Shown: piece by piece, positions 56,245-64,000 of the stretch
How positions within the stretch are numbered: the stretch's first letter is position 1
Layout of the letters: the number at the start of each line of letters is the position of its first letter
Source of the DNA: Caldimonas brevitalea
GTDB lineage: Bacteria; Pseudomonadota; Gammaproteobacteria; Burkholderiales; Burkholderiaceae_C
DNA length: 64,000 bases
NCBI RefSeq assembly: GCF_001017435.1
Contig: NZ_CP011371.1
Span: 992,001 to 1,056,000 of the forward strand
Direction of reading: 5' to 3'
Notes under the pieces: generated by a model
The model's input: only the letters and a program-made list of their open reading frames with translations
What the model was told of the DNA's origin: nothing
The model's database searches: none
Translations under genes and position numbers: made by a program

Positions 56245-56276
56245 AAAAACAAAAAAGCCCGCTGCGAGAGCGGGCT
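56245..56276 (-). terminator. Intrinsic terminator of fbaA
   Basis: On minus the 8-bp stem AGCCCGCT/AGCGGGCT (56276-56256) is followed by TTTTTTGTTTTTGTCG, a textbook rho-independent terminator about 32 bases after the fbaA stop. It isolates fbaA from purC. Confidence 0.9.
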
Positions 56277-56308
56277 GGGTGTGCCGGCCGCCGCAGCGGT
56301 GCCGGGGC

Positions 56309-57388
56309 TCAGGCCACCTGGCGGTACTGCACCACCTGGGCCAGTTCACCCGAGGCATACCGCTTGGCCACTTCGGGCAGCGGGATGGCCTTGATTTTAC
56401 CGGCCTGGCCTTCGCAGCCGAATTCGACGTAGCGCTGCTTGCAGATCAGCTTGGCGGCTTCGCGCGCCGGCTTCAGGTATTCGCGCGGGTCGAACTTGCC
56501 GGGGTTCTCGACGAAGAACTTGCGGATCGCAGCGGTCATCGCCAGGCGGATGTCGGTGTCGATGTTGACCTTGCGCACGCCGTATTTGATGGCTTCCTGG
56601 ATCTCTTCGACCGGCACGCCGTAGGTTTCCTTCATGTCGCCGCCGTACTTGCGGATCTCCGCCAGCAGGTCTTGCGGCACGCTCGACGAACCGTGCATCA
56701 CCAGATGGGTGTTGGGAATGCGGGCGTGGATTTCCTTGATGCGGCTGATCGCGAGGATGTCGCCGGTGGGCTTGCGGGTGAACTTGTAGGCGCCGTGGCT
56801 GGTGCCGATCGCGATCGCCAGCGCGTCGAGCTGGGTCTGCTTGACGAAGTCGGCGGCCTGCTCCGGGTCGGTCAGCAGTTGATCCATCGTCATCGTCGCG
56901 TCGGTGCCGTGGCCGTCTTCCTTGTCGCCCTTCATGGTCTCGAGCGAGCCCAGGCAGCCCAGTTCACCTTCGACCGTCACGCCCAGCGCGTGGGCCAGGT
57001 CGACCACCTTCTTGGTGACCTCGACGTTGTACTCGTAGCTGGCGATGGTCTTGCCGTCGGCCTGCAGCGAGCCGTCCATCATCACCGAGCTGAAGCCGAG
57101 GTCGATCGCGCCTTTGCAGATGTCGGGCGACTGGCCGTGGTCCTGGTGCATCACGACCGGGATGTGCGGATAAGACTCGACCGCGGCCTGTATCAGGTGT
57201 TTCAAAAACCCTTCACCTGCGTATTTCCGGGCGCCGGCGGACGCCTGCATGATGACCGGGGCGCCGACTTCATCGGCGGCGCTCATGATCGCCTGGACCT
57301 GTTCCAGGTTGTTGACGTTGAAGGCTGGGATGCCGTAGCCGTTTTCGGCGGCGTGGTCCAGCAATTGGCGCATCGAGACGAGTGGCAT
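56309..57388 (-). CDS. fbaA: Fructose-bisphosphate aldolase, class II
   Basis: A 359-residue zinc-dependent aldolase of the CbbA type (EC 4.1.2.13). [32 protein letters not shown] (zinc ligand and catalytic Asp), [28 protein letters not shown] and [12 protein letters not shown] carry substrate and metal ligands. It splits fructose-1,6-bisphosphate in glycolysis/gluconeogenesis; a Calvin-cycle role exists in relatives but no cbb genes are here. ATG 57388 is the family start. pyk and pgk lie further along the same strand. Confidence 0.97.
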   Translation of the reverse strand: MPLVSMRQLLDHAAENGYGIPAFNVNNLEQVQAIMSAADEVGAPVIMQASAGARKYAGEGFLKHLIQAAVESYPHIPVVMHQDHGQSPDICKGAIDLGFSSVMMDGSLQADGKTIASYEYNVEVTKKVVDLAHALGVTVEGELGCLGSLETMKGDKEDGHGTDATMTMDQLLTDPEQAADFVKQTQLDALAIAIGTSHGAYKFTRKPTGDILAISRIKEIHARIPNTHLVMHGSSSVPQDLLAEIRKYGGDMKETYGVPVEEIQEAIKYGVRKVNIDTDIRLAMTAAIRKFFVENPGKFDPREYLKPAREAAKLICKQRYVEFGCEGQAGKIKAIPLPEVAKRYASGELAQVVQYRQVA

Positions 57389-57751
57389 GTTGAGGCCCCT
57401 GGGAGTTGACAACCGGTGCTGCGCCTCAGGTCGCCCCTGTTCTTGTGGAGAGGGGGCGGCCGTGAAACCGCGAGGTAATTGGCGGGATTCTAGCGGGGCC
57501 GCCAGACAGCTTGGTGACCGTTCGAATCTCAAGGCCCGGGCCGGATGGCAGATTCCCCCAGACCGGGGGGTGTTCGCGCGAGAAAAGAAACCGTGCGTAT
57601 TCGCGGCACAACGCAACGGTCGGCGTATCGCTTCGATGACAAAACGAAAACGGGATCGAGATGCAAGGTTGAACTTTTGGCTACACGGCGCAGGCCCGGC
57701 TTTCCCTAGATTGCGCGCATCTCAGTCTGGACCTTCATCCCATCGTCCCTC
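57389..57751. other. Intergenic region between divergent fbaA and DUF481 gene
   Basis: 363 bases with no convincing coding frame. It must hold the promoters of fbaA (minus) and the DUF481 protein gene (plus). No strong -35/-10 pair, repeat or riboswitch fold was recognised. A GTTCGAATC at 57520-57528 resembles a T-arm but no cloverleaf surrounds it. Confidence 0.35.
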
Positions 57752-58519
57752 ATGCCTTGCAATCTCCGTACTCCCGCTCCCGCGCTGGCCGCGCTCGCCC
57801 TCCTGCCCGCCCTCGCCTGGGGCCAGGTGACCGTCAAGCCGGACGGCCAGTGGCGCCACTTGTTCGGCCTGGCCGGCAGCCATGCCTCGGGCAACACCGA
57901 CAGTTCCAGCCTCAACCTGTCGGGCGACAGCGTGCGCGCGACCGAGGTCGACCGGCTCAGCTTGCTGGCTCGCGCCTTGTATGCGCGCAATGAGGGCACC
58001 ACTTCGGCCAACCGCGGCGTGTTGGCCGGCGATTACAACCGCGACTTCTCGCGCTACTGGTTCGGATTCGGGCGGGGCGAGTTCGTGCGCGACCGGCCGG
58101 CCAACCTGGCCCGGCGCTTTGCGGCGTCAGCCGGTGTGGGCCATCACTTGATCCGCGACGACAACGGCTTCTGGGATGTGTCGGTCGGTCTCGGCTACAC
58201 GCGCGACCGGTTTGTCGACCCGGTCGAGATCAAGGGCCGGGTGCGCGATACCTACAGCCGTCCGGAACTGGTGCTGGCGGAAGAGTCAAACCTGCGATTG
58301 ACGCAGACCACCTCGTGGCGCCAGAAGCTGGCGGTGTTGCCGAATCTCGAGGAGACCGGGACCTACCGCGCCGAATTCGACTCGGCCATCGCGGTCGCGG
58401 TGACGCAGCGCCTCAGCCTCACGGCCGGGTTCGCCTACCGCTACAACAGCGACCCGGGCGAGGGCGTCCGGCGCGGCGACAGCCTGGTCACGACCGGCGT
58501 GTCGCTGCGCATGGACTGA
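57752..58519 (+). CDS. DUF481 outer-membrane beta-barrel protein
   Basis: A 255-residue DUF481 (salt-stress YdiY-like) protein. The signal peptide ends ALAWGQ. Mature strands alternate, such as HLFGLAGSHASGNTDSSSLN, FGFGRGEFVRDRPANLARRF, FWDVSVGLGYTRDRFV and LSLTAGFAYRYNSDPG, ending in GVSLRMD, which resembles a barrel end but lacks the usual terminal Phe. The family is predicted to form small outer-membrane barrels of unknown role. It converges on pyk. Confidence 0.86.
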   Translation: MPCNLRTPAPALAALALLPALAWGQVTVKPDGQWRHLFGLAGSHASGNTDSSSLNLSGDSVRATEVDRLSLLARALYARNEGTTSANRGVLAGDYNRDFSRYWFGFGRGEFVRDRPANLARRFAASAGVGHHLIRDDNGFWDVSVGLGYTRDRFVDPVEIKGRVRDTYSRPELVLAEESNLRLTQTTSWRQKLAVLPNLEETGTYRAEFDSAIAVAVTQRLSLTAGFAYRYNSDPGEGVRRGDSLVTTGVSLRMD

Positions 58520-58540
58520 AGCGCTGCCGAGGCGCCGGGC

Positions 58541-59974
58541 TCAGCCGCCGACGCGGCAGACCTTCAACATGTTGGTGCCGCCCGGGTAGCCCATCGGCTC
58601 GCCGCAGGTGATGGCGTAGATGTCACCCGGCTTCAGCACGCCGTGCTCGACCAGCAGCGACTCGGCCTTGGCCAGCGCGGTATCGCGATCGGCGTAGGTG
58701 GGCATCAGGATGGGCCGCACGTTGCGGTAGAGCGCCATCTTGCGCTGGGACAAGGGCTGCGAGGTGAGCCCGTAGATCGGCACGTGGATCTTGTGCCGGC
58801 TCATCCACAGCGCGGTGGAGCCCGACTCGGTCAGCGCGAGGATGGCCTTGCAGCCCAGGTGGTGCGCGGTGAACAGGGCGCCCATGGCGATCGACTGATC
58901 GATGCGCCCAAAGTGCTTGTTTTTGAAGTCGGCGTCGAGCGAGATCTCTTCGGCCCGTTCGGCTTCCAGCGCGATCAGCGCCATGTGCTCGATGGTCTCG
59001 ACCGGGTATTTGCCGGCGGCCGTTTCGGCGCTCAGCATCACGGCGTCGGTGCCGTCGAGCACGGCGTTGGCGACGTCGCTCACCTCGGCGCGGGTGGGCA
59101 CTGGGTTGACGATCATCGACTCCATCATCTGCGTCGCGGTGATGACCACCTTGTCCATCTCGCGCGCCATCTTGATCATGCGCTTTTGCAGCGCCGGCAC
59201 CGCGGCGTTGCCGACTTCCACCGCCAGGTCGCCGCGCGCCACCATGATGCCGTCGCTCGCCTTCAGGATGGCTTCGAGCACCGGAATCGCTTCGCTGCGC
59301 TCGATCTTGGCGATCAGGTGCGGCTTGTGGCGCCACGGCTCGCCGGCGACGTTGGCCAGCTGGCGCGCCATCTCCATGTCGGTGGCGTTCTTCGGAAAGG
59401 ACACCGCCAGGTACTCGCACTGGAAGCTCATCGCGGTCTTGATGTCTTCCATGTCCTTGGCGGTCAGCGCCGGCGCCGTCAGGCCGCCGCCCTGCTTGTT
59501 GATGCCCTTGTTGTTCGACAGCTCGCCGCCGATCTTCACGAAGGTGTGCACTTCCTCGCCTTGCACACGATCGACCGTCAGCACGATCAGGCCGTCGTTG
59601 AGCAGCAGCGTGTCGCCGGGCTTCACGTCGCGCGGCAAGGCCTTGTAATCGAGGCCCACACGTTCGTTGTTGCCGAATTCGGTCAGCCCGGCGTCGAGGA
59701 TGAACGGCTGGCCCGGCTCCAGAAAGGTCTTGCCGCCTTCGAACTTGCCGACGCGGATCTTCGGGCCCTGCAAGTCGGCCATGATCGCGACCTGTTTGCC
59801 CGCGCGCTGTGCCGCTTCACGCACCAGGTTGGCGCGGTCGATGTGGTCCTGCGCCTTGCCGTGCGAGAAGTTGAGCCGCACCACGTCGACACCCGCGTGG
59901 ATCATGCGTTCGAGGATTTCGGGGGTGGACGAGGCGGGGCCGAGAGTGGCGACGATCTTGGTAGCGCGCGACAT
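58541..59974 (-). CDS. pyk: Pyruvate kinase
   Basis: A 477-residue pyruvate kinase (EC 2.7.1.40). RATKIVATLGPASSTPEILE, VVRLNFSHGKAQDH, ADLQGPKIRVG, KIERSEAIPVLEAIL (catalytic Lys), DGIMVARGDLAVEVG, VITATQMMESMI and DAVMLSAETAAGKYPVE are all present. It makes pyruvate and ATP from phosphoenolpyruvate. It lies downstream of pgk on the same strand, but pgk's terminator separates them. Confidence 0.97.
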   Translation of the reverse strand: MSRATKIVATLGPASSTPEILERMIHAGVDVVRLNFSHGKAQDHIDRANLVREAAQRAGKQVAIMADLQGPKIRVGKFEGGKTFLEPGQPFILDAGLTEFGNNERVGLDYKALPRDVKPGDTLLLNDGLIVLTVDRVQGEEVHTFVKIGGELSNNKGINKQGGGLTAPALTAKDMEDIKTAMSFQCEYLAVSFPKNATDMEMARQLANVAGEPWRHKPHLIAKIERSEAIPVLEAILKASDGIMVARGDLAVEVGNAAVPALQKRMIKMAREMDKVVITATQMMESMIVNPVPTRAEVSDVANAVLDGTDAVMLSAETAAGKYPVETIEHMALIALEAERAEEISLDADFKNKHFGRIDQSIAMGALFTAHHLGCKAILALTESGSTALWMSRHKIHVPIYGLTSQPLSQRKMALYRNVRPILMPTYADRDTALAKAESLLVEHGVLKPGDIYAITCGEPMGYPGGTNMLKVCRVGG

Positions 59975-60135
59975 GGGGAACTGTCTCCGTTATCGGGTTC
60001 GTAACTTTGTTCCAATTATCCGCCTCATTTTGCCCGCTGGAGTTACATCCCCATGGCAGAGGCCGGTTCTTTTCGCTCTCGTCGCGTCGCACTGTGGCCA
60101 TTCGACGACGTTACAGCCGAGCAAACGACGCACCC

Positions 60136-60179
60136 TGAAAAGAGCGAGCCCTGCCGGCCGCGCGGGCGGGCAGGGCTCG
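60136..60179 (-). terminator. Intrinsic terminator of pgk
   Basis: On minus, an 11-bp stem CGAGCCCTGCC/GGCAGGGCTCG (60179-60169 with 60155-60145) with a GC-rich loop is followed by CTCTTTTC. It lies 20 bases after the pgk stop. The T run is short but the stem is strong. Confidence 0.75.
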
Positions 60180-60198
60180 TGAGGCGCGTGGGCGGAAC

Positions 60199-61392
60199 TC
60201 AGCCCGCAGCGCGCTTTTGCAGGATCTCGAAGGCCGGCAGCGTCTTGCCTTCCAGCACTTCCAGGAAGGCGCCGCCACCGGTCGAGATGTAGCCGACCTG
60301 CTGTTCGATGCCGTACTTGGCGATCGCCGCCAGCGTGTCACCGCCGCCAGCGATCGAGAAGGCGCTCGATTCGGCGATGGCACGGGCGATCGCCTCGGTG
60401 CCGCCGGCAAACGCGTCGAACTCGAACACGCCGACCGGGCCGTTCCAGACCACGGTGCCGGCGGCTTTCAGCTGGTCGGCCAGCAATTTGGCGGTTTGCG
60501 GACCGATGTCGAGGATCATCTCGTCAGCCGCCACGGCGTTGGCCGCCTTAACCGTCGCCGGCGCGTCGGCCTTGAATTCCTTGGCCACCACCACGTCGAC
60601 CGGGATCGGCACGGCGGCGCCGCGCGCCTTCATCGCCTCGATCACGGCCTTGGCCTGGTCGACCAGGTCGGGCTCGGCGAGCGACTTGCCGATCGGCAGG
60701 CCGGCGGCCAGCATGAAGGTGTTGGCGATGCCGCCGCCGACGATCAGCTGGTCGACGTTCTTCGACAGCGATTGCAAGATGGTCAGCTTGGTCGACACCT
60801 TGGAGCCGGCCACGATCGCCACCAGCGGACGCTTCGGATTGTTCAGCGCCTTGGTGATCGCGTCGATCTCGGCGGCCAGCAGCGGGCCGGCACAGGCGAT
60901 CTTGGCAAACTGCGCGATGCCGTAGGTCGAGGCCTCGGCGCGGTGCGCGGTGCCGAACGCGTCGTGCACGAAGATGTCGCACAGCGTCGCCATCTTGCGC
61001 GCCAGCGCTTCGTCGTTCTTCTTCTCGCCCTTGTTGACGCGGCAGTTCTCCAGCAGCACCACCTGGCCCGGCTGCACCTGCACACCATCGACCCAGCCGG
61101 ACATCAGCGGCACCTCGCGGCCCAGCAGCTCGCCCAGCCGGCGCGCCACCGGGGCCAGCGAGTCTTCGGGCTTGAACTCGCCTTCGGTCGGGCGGCCCAG
61201 GTGCGAGGTCACCATCACCGCCGCGCCGGCGTCGAGCGCGGCTTTGATGCAGGGGACGGAGGCGCGCACCCGGGTGTCTTCGGTGATGTTGCCGGCGTCG
61301 TCTTGCGGGACGTTCAGGTCGGCGCGGATGAACACCCGCTGGCCCTGCACCTTGCCTTGGGCGATCAGATCGGTAAAACGCAGTACGTTCAT
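60199..61392 (-). CDS. pgk: Phosphoglycerate kinase
   Basis: A 397-residue kinase (EC 2.7.2.3). [78 protein letters not shown] and [15 protein letters not shown] are diagnostic, and the ATP-site GGGDTLAAI lies near the end. It transfers phosphate from 1,3-bisphosphoglycerate to ADP. It probably forms its own transcription unit, followed by the terminator at 60136-60179. Confidence 0.97.
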   Translation of the reverse strand: MNVLRFTDLIAQGKVQGQRVFIRADLNVPQDDAGNITEDTRVRASVPCIKAALDAGAAVMVTSHLGRPTEGEFKPEDSLAPVARRLGELLGREVPLMSGWVDGVQVQPGQVVLLENCRVNKGEKKNDEALARKMATLCDIFVHDAFGTAHRAEASTYGIAQFAKIACAGPLLAAEIDAITKALNNPKRPLVAIVAGSKVSTKLTILQSLSKNVDQLIVGGGIANTFMLAAGLPIGKSLAEPDLVDQAKAVIEAMKARGAAVPIPVDVVVAKEFKADAPATVKAANAVAADEMILDIGPQTAKLLADQLKAAGTVVWNGPVGVFEFDAFAGGTEAIARAIAESSAFSIAGGGDTLAAIAKYGIEQQVGYISTGGGAFLEVLEGKTLPAFEILQKRAAG

Positions 61393-61534
61393 GGTCCTCG
61401 TTCTCTAGGGTCTCGGAAGGGGGGACCGGCGCCGGTGGCATGCGGCCTGCGGCGGGTCGACAACTGCGCATTGTGCCGCGGCTGCAGGACGCTCCCTGCG
61501 CGGCTTGGTTACGGCTCGCGGCGGCCGCGCCGCC

Positions 61535-61864
61535 CTACCAGCCGAGCGCGACGCGCAGCGGCAGGAACACCGCCATGCCGACGAGGATGGTGCCGAGCAT
61601 GCCCCGGCGCCAGAAGTAATAGACCGTCCCCGCAGCGATGGCGGGCAGCCGGGCGTCCTGCCAGGTGGAGATCAGCGCGCCCTGGGTCATCAACACCTCC
61701 GGCGCGATGACGGCCGAAAGTGCCGCGAGCGGCGCATACCGCAGGCCTCGCTTGAGCCAGGCCGGCAGGGGCAGTTCGCGCTCGGGCAGCAGGAAAAAGC
61801 CGCGCGTGACCACGGTGATCAACGTCAGGCCTAGGATGGCCAACAGCGTTTCCCAGTCGCTCAC
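61535..61864 (-). CDS. azlD: AzlD-family branched-chain amino acid exporter subunit
   Basis: A 109-residue membrane protein with about four TM helices: LAILGLTLITVVTRGFFLLP, APLAALSAVIAPEVLM and GMLGTILVGMAVFLPL. With AzlC it forms a two-component exporter for branched-chain amino acids. GTG 61864 overlaps the azlC stop by GTGA, showing coupled translation. Confidence 0.88.
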   Translation of the reverse strand: MSDWETLLAILGLTLITVVTRGFFLLPERELPLPAWLKRGLRYAPLAALSAVIAPEVLMTQGALISTWQDARLPAIAAGTVYYFWRRGMLGTILVGMAVFLPLRVALGW

Positions 61865-62610
61865 CGCGGCGTCTCCTCGTGGCGGCGTGCCTGGCGCTGG
61901 GCCTGTTCGGCGGCTTCGACGGCCAGGCCGACCGCGATGGCGGCAGCGATCGCGACCAGGATGTTCAGGCGCAGCGGCAAGGCGTAGGCCGCGACCGCGG
62001 CCGCCGCGGCGGTGCCGGCCGCCAGCCAGGTGGCCTTGTCCTGCAGCAGCGAGCAGGTGATGCCGAGCAGCGCCAGCACGCCGGCAAAGCCAAGGCCCCA
62101 TTCCACCGGAATCGCGTGGGCCAGGGCGATGCCGAGCATCGACGCAGCTTGCCAGGCAAACCAGTTCATCGCGACGCCGCCCCAGAAATAGGGCTCGTGT
62201 TCCGCGACCGGCTCCGGTGTCGGAAAGCGTTTCATGAACATCACATAGTTCAGGTCACCGCTGAAGTAACCGAACATGCCGCGTTTCCAGCGCGGAAAGC
62301 GCGTGAAATAGGGCCGCCACATCGCGCTGAAGATCACGAAGCGCAGGTTGACGCAGGCGGCCGTGGCCCACACCACCCAGATCGGCGCACCGGCGGCGAT
62401 CAGGGGCACGGCGGTCAGCTGGGCGCTGCCGGCGAACACCAGCAGCGACATCGTCACGGCGAGCGGCACCGACAAGCCGCTCTTGACCATCGCCACGCCG
62501 GTCACCAGGCCCCAGGCGGCGATGCCGAACGAGACGTGGAGCATCTCGTGCGCTCCACGGCGGAACTCGGGATGGCGGGCGGTGGTGCGGATGAACGAGT
62601 GAAGCGACAT
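61861..62610 (-). CDS. azlC: AzlC-family branched-chain amino acid permease
   Basis: A 249-residue protein with about seven TM segments. The signature region is FGIAAWGLVTGVAMVKSGLS, LLVFAGSAQLTAVPLI and ACVNLRFVIFSAMWRPYF, with GYFSGDLNYVMFMKRF in a loop. The AzlCD type exports leucine, valine or other branched-chain analogues. The C-terminus ends in a charged tail (QAQRQARRHEETPR). It is upstream of azlD with a four-base overlap. Confidence 0.9.
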   Translation of the reverse strand: MSLHSFIRTTARHPEFRRGAHEMLHVSFGIAAWGLVTGVAMVKSGLSVPLAVTMSLLVFAGSAQLTAVPLIAAGAPIWVVWATAACVNLRFVIFSAMWRPYFTRFPRWKRGMFGYFSGDLNYVMFMKRFPTPEPVAEHEPYFWGGVAMNWFAWQAASMLGIALAHAIPVEWGLGFAGVLALLGITCSLLQDKATWLAAGTAAAAAVAAYALPLRLNILVAIAAAIAVGLAVEAAEQAQRQARRHEETPR

Positions 62611-62704
62611 GCAGGCGGGCGACGTGAGCCCGCCATTGTCACTGTTGTGGATTACATCCGCCTGAGCGGGCGGAGGGGGGCGCCCGCCCGAACCCGAGCG
62701 AGGC

Positions 62705-62761
62705 TCAGAAGCGGTAACCGACGCCGACGCCGATCAGCGGCGGGTTGACCTTGAAGGTCAT
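62705..62761 (-). pseudogene. OmpW-like outer-membrane protein, C-terminal remnant
   Basis: The 18 readable codons encode MTFKVNPPLIGVGVGYRF and a TGA. The ending resembles the last strand of OmpW-type barrels, in which a final YRF is the recognition signature for barrel assembly. The same frame continues upstream as GGAHAR but runs into the metF 3' region and no barrel precedes it. It is interpreted as the surviving tail of a deleted ompW-like gene; the match is very short. Confidence 0.4.
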
Positions 62762-62819
62762 GCGCGCGTGTGCACCACCGGGTGGCGAGGGCACCACCCG
62801 GCCACACGGTTCCGCGGTG

Positions 62820-63668
62820 TCAGCCGCCGAGGCCCAGCCGGCGGCAGATCTCGGTGGTCGCCCCAGCCTGGTTCATCGTATAGAAGTGCAGCCCGGGCAC
62901 ACCTTGCGCACGAAGGCGCTCGCACAGCTGCGTCACGACGTCGAGGCCGAAGGCCTGGATCGAGGCCTTGTCGTCGCCGTAGCCTTGCAACCGGGTGCGG
63001 ATCCAGCGCGGGATCTCGGCGCCGCAGGCGTCGGAAAAGCGCATCAGCTGCGACGAGTTGGTGATCGGCATGATGCCGGCCACGACCGGGATGTCGACGC
63101 CCGCCTTGCGCACGTCGTCGACAAACCGGAAGTAGGCGTCGGCATTGAAGAAGTACTGCGTGATGGCGATGTCCGCACCGGCCTGCACTTTGGCGATGAA
63201 GGCCTGCAGGTCGGCTTCTGCCGAGCGCGACTGCGGGTGCACCTCGGGGTAGGCCGCCACTTCGATGTGGAAGTGGGTGCCGGTTTCGGCCCGAATGAAG
63301 GCGACCAGGTCGCTGGCGTAGCGGAACTCGCCGAAGCCCCCGTAGCCGGACGGCAGGTCGCCGCGCAGGGCCACGATGCGCCGGATGCCCTCGTCCTTGA
63401 ACTGCTGCAGCTTCTCGCGAATGCTGTCCTTGCTGGCGCCGATGCACGAGAAATGCGGCGCCGCATCGCAGCCTTCGGCGAGGATGGAGCGCACGGTCTG
63501 CAAAGTGCCGTCCTGCGTCGAGCCGCCGGCCCCGTAGGTGACCGAGCAGTACTCAGGGCGCAGCGCATACAGCTTCTGCCGCACCGCGCTCAGCTTGTCG
63601 ACGCCGTCGGGCGTCTTGGGCGGGAAGAACTCGAGGCTGATCGGCAGGCCTGATGAAAGGTTGCTCAT
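62820..63668 (-). CDS. metF: 5,10-methylenetetrahydrofolate reductase
   Basis: A 282-residue MetF (EC 1.5.1.20). SLEFFPPKTPDGVDKLSAVR, YCSVTYGAGGSTQDGTL, APHFSCIGASKDSIREKL, IVALRGDLPSGYGGFGEF and GADIAITQYFFNADAYFRFV are FAD and folate-binding motifs. It makes 5-methyltetrahydrofolate for methionine synthesis. It follows the TlyA-type methyltransferase gene at the window edge after nine bases. Confidence 0.96.
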   Translation of the reverse strand: MSNLSSGLPISLEFFPPKTPDGVDKLSAVRQKLYALRPEYCSVTYGAGGSTQDGTLQTVRSILAEGCDAAPHFSCIGASKDSIREKLQQFKDEGIRRIVALRGDLPSGYGGFGEFRYASDLVAFIRAETGTHFHIEVAAYPEVHPQSRSAEADLQAFIAKVQAGADIAITQYFFNADAYFRFVDDVRKAGVDIPVVAGIMPITNSSQLMRFSDACGAEIPRWIRTRLQGYGDDKASIQAFGLDVVTQLCERLRAQGVPGLHFYTMNQAGATTEICRRLGLGG

Positions 63669-63677
63669 GAGGTGTCC

Positions 63678-64000
63678 TCAGTCGTTCGGCGCTGCATGCA
63701 GCGCCCAGACAAAAAATTCGCGGTTGCCGTCGCCGCCTTGGATCGGGCTGTCGAAATAGTCGCGCACCTGCCAGCCGTTGGCAATGCAGGCGGCGCGTAC
63801 GCGCTGTTCCACCACCGGGTAGAGCGTCGTGTCCTTGACCAGGCCGCCCTTGCCGACATGCTCCGGGCCGACCTCGAACTGCGGCTTCACCAGCAGCAGT
63901 GCGCTGGCACCGAGGTCCAGCCACGCCGCCAGCGACGGCAGCACGCGGGTCAGCGGGATGAAGGACAAGTCGGCCACGATCAGGTCGAAGCGCCGGCCCG
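63678..64000 (-). CDS. TlyA-family rRNA methyltransferase/hemolysin-like protein, C-terminal part
   Basis: The frame is open to the window edge; 107 C-terminal residues are visible. GRRFDLIVADLSFIPLTRVL is the FtsJ-like motif of TlyA proteins, followed by LLLVKPQFEVGPEHVGKGGLVKD (catalytic lysine) and PIQGGDGNREFFVWA. TlyA enzymes 2'-O-methylate cytidines in 16S and 23S rRNA and carry an N-terminal S4 domain, which would lie outside the window. The gene precedes metF on the same strand. Confidence 0.88.
   Translation of the reverse strand, partial: GRRFDLIVADLSFIPLTRVLPSLAAWLDLGASALLLVKPQFEVGPEHVGKGGLVKDTTLYPVVEQRVRAACIANGWQVRDYFDSPIQGGDGNREFFVWALHAAPND

Noticed and set aside
57516..57535. 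GTTCGAATC resembling a tRNA T-arm
   Set aside because: No acceptor, D or anticodon stem could be paired around it.

Overview
The window is a contiguous piece of a high-GC bacterial chromosome. Nearly all of it is densely packed coding sequence with very short intergenic gaps and many 4-base ATGA/GTGA stop-start overlaps. The gene families (class II FbaA, PurEK/PurC, LipA/LipB/YbeD/D-amino-acid aminotransferase, DUF1853, HemJ beside HemB, a ptsH/EIIA-Man pair, PEP-CTERM proteins, ornithine-lipid synthase OlsB) point to a betaproteobacterium of the order Burkholderiales, probably in the Rubrivivax/Leptothrix/Caldimonas neighbourhood. That placement is inference from gene content and base composition, not from a search.

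Layout. 1-4.8 kb is accessory-like: a DUF1801-type gene end, a small XRE regulator with direct repeats upstream, an unknown protein, a methyltransferase, two unknown membrane/secreted proteins, a long poor stretch holding the 3' remnant of a second methyltransferase, and a glycine-zipper protein with an internal duplication. 5.0-7.2 kb is a ketone-body / polyhydroxybutyrate-breakdown operon (3-hydroxybutyrate dehydrogenase plus both CoA-transferase subunits). 7.4-29.6 kb is mixed: a class V aminotransferase, a PAS hybrid kinase, an MFS carrier, a YCII-glyoxalase fusion, an M28 aminopeptidase lipoprotein, a peroxiredoxin, two divergent PEP-CTERM proteins, a large BarA-like phosphorelay kinase, OlsB, a PTS EIIA-HPr pair without ptsI, a TlpA thioredoxin divergent from a DUF4197 protein, and an AraC/EamA pair.

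29.7-33.1 kb is the most striking locus. It is a translationally coupled three-gene operon encoding a secreted galactose-oxidase-type copper radical enzyme (all copper and cofactor residues present, two N-terminal ricin-type lectin domains), a single-haem cytochrome c and an SCO-type copper chaperone. A membrane-free NarX/NarL-like two-component pair lies upstream.

35.5-64 kb is mostly housekeeping: lipoate synthesis, PBP5 and PBP4 peptidases, HemJ and HemB, a CorA-type transporter, tsaB-rimI-udg, Sua5, purEK, a CnoX-like thioredoxin, purC, fbaA, pyk, pgk, azlCD, metF and the end of a TlyA-type methyltransferase. Between hemJ and hemB the minus strand carries a well-formed but unassigned small-RNA-like element with a CCUCCCU loop and an intrinsic terminator. 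No tRNA, rRNA, CRISPR array or insertion sequence was recognised. Starts were chosen by Shine-Dalgarno fit, overlap with neighbours and family length; several are GTG or TTG.
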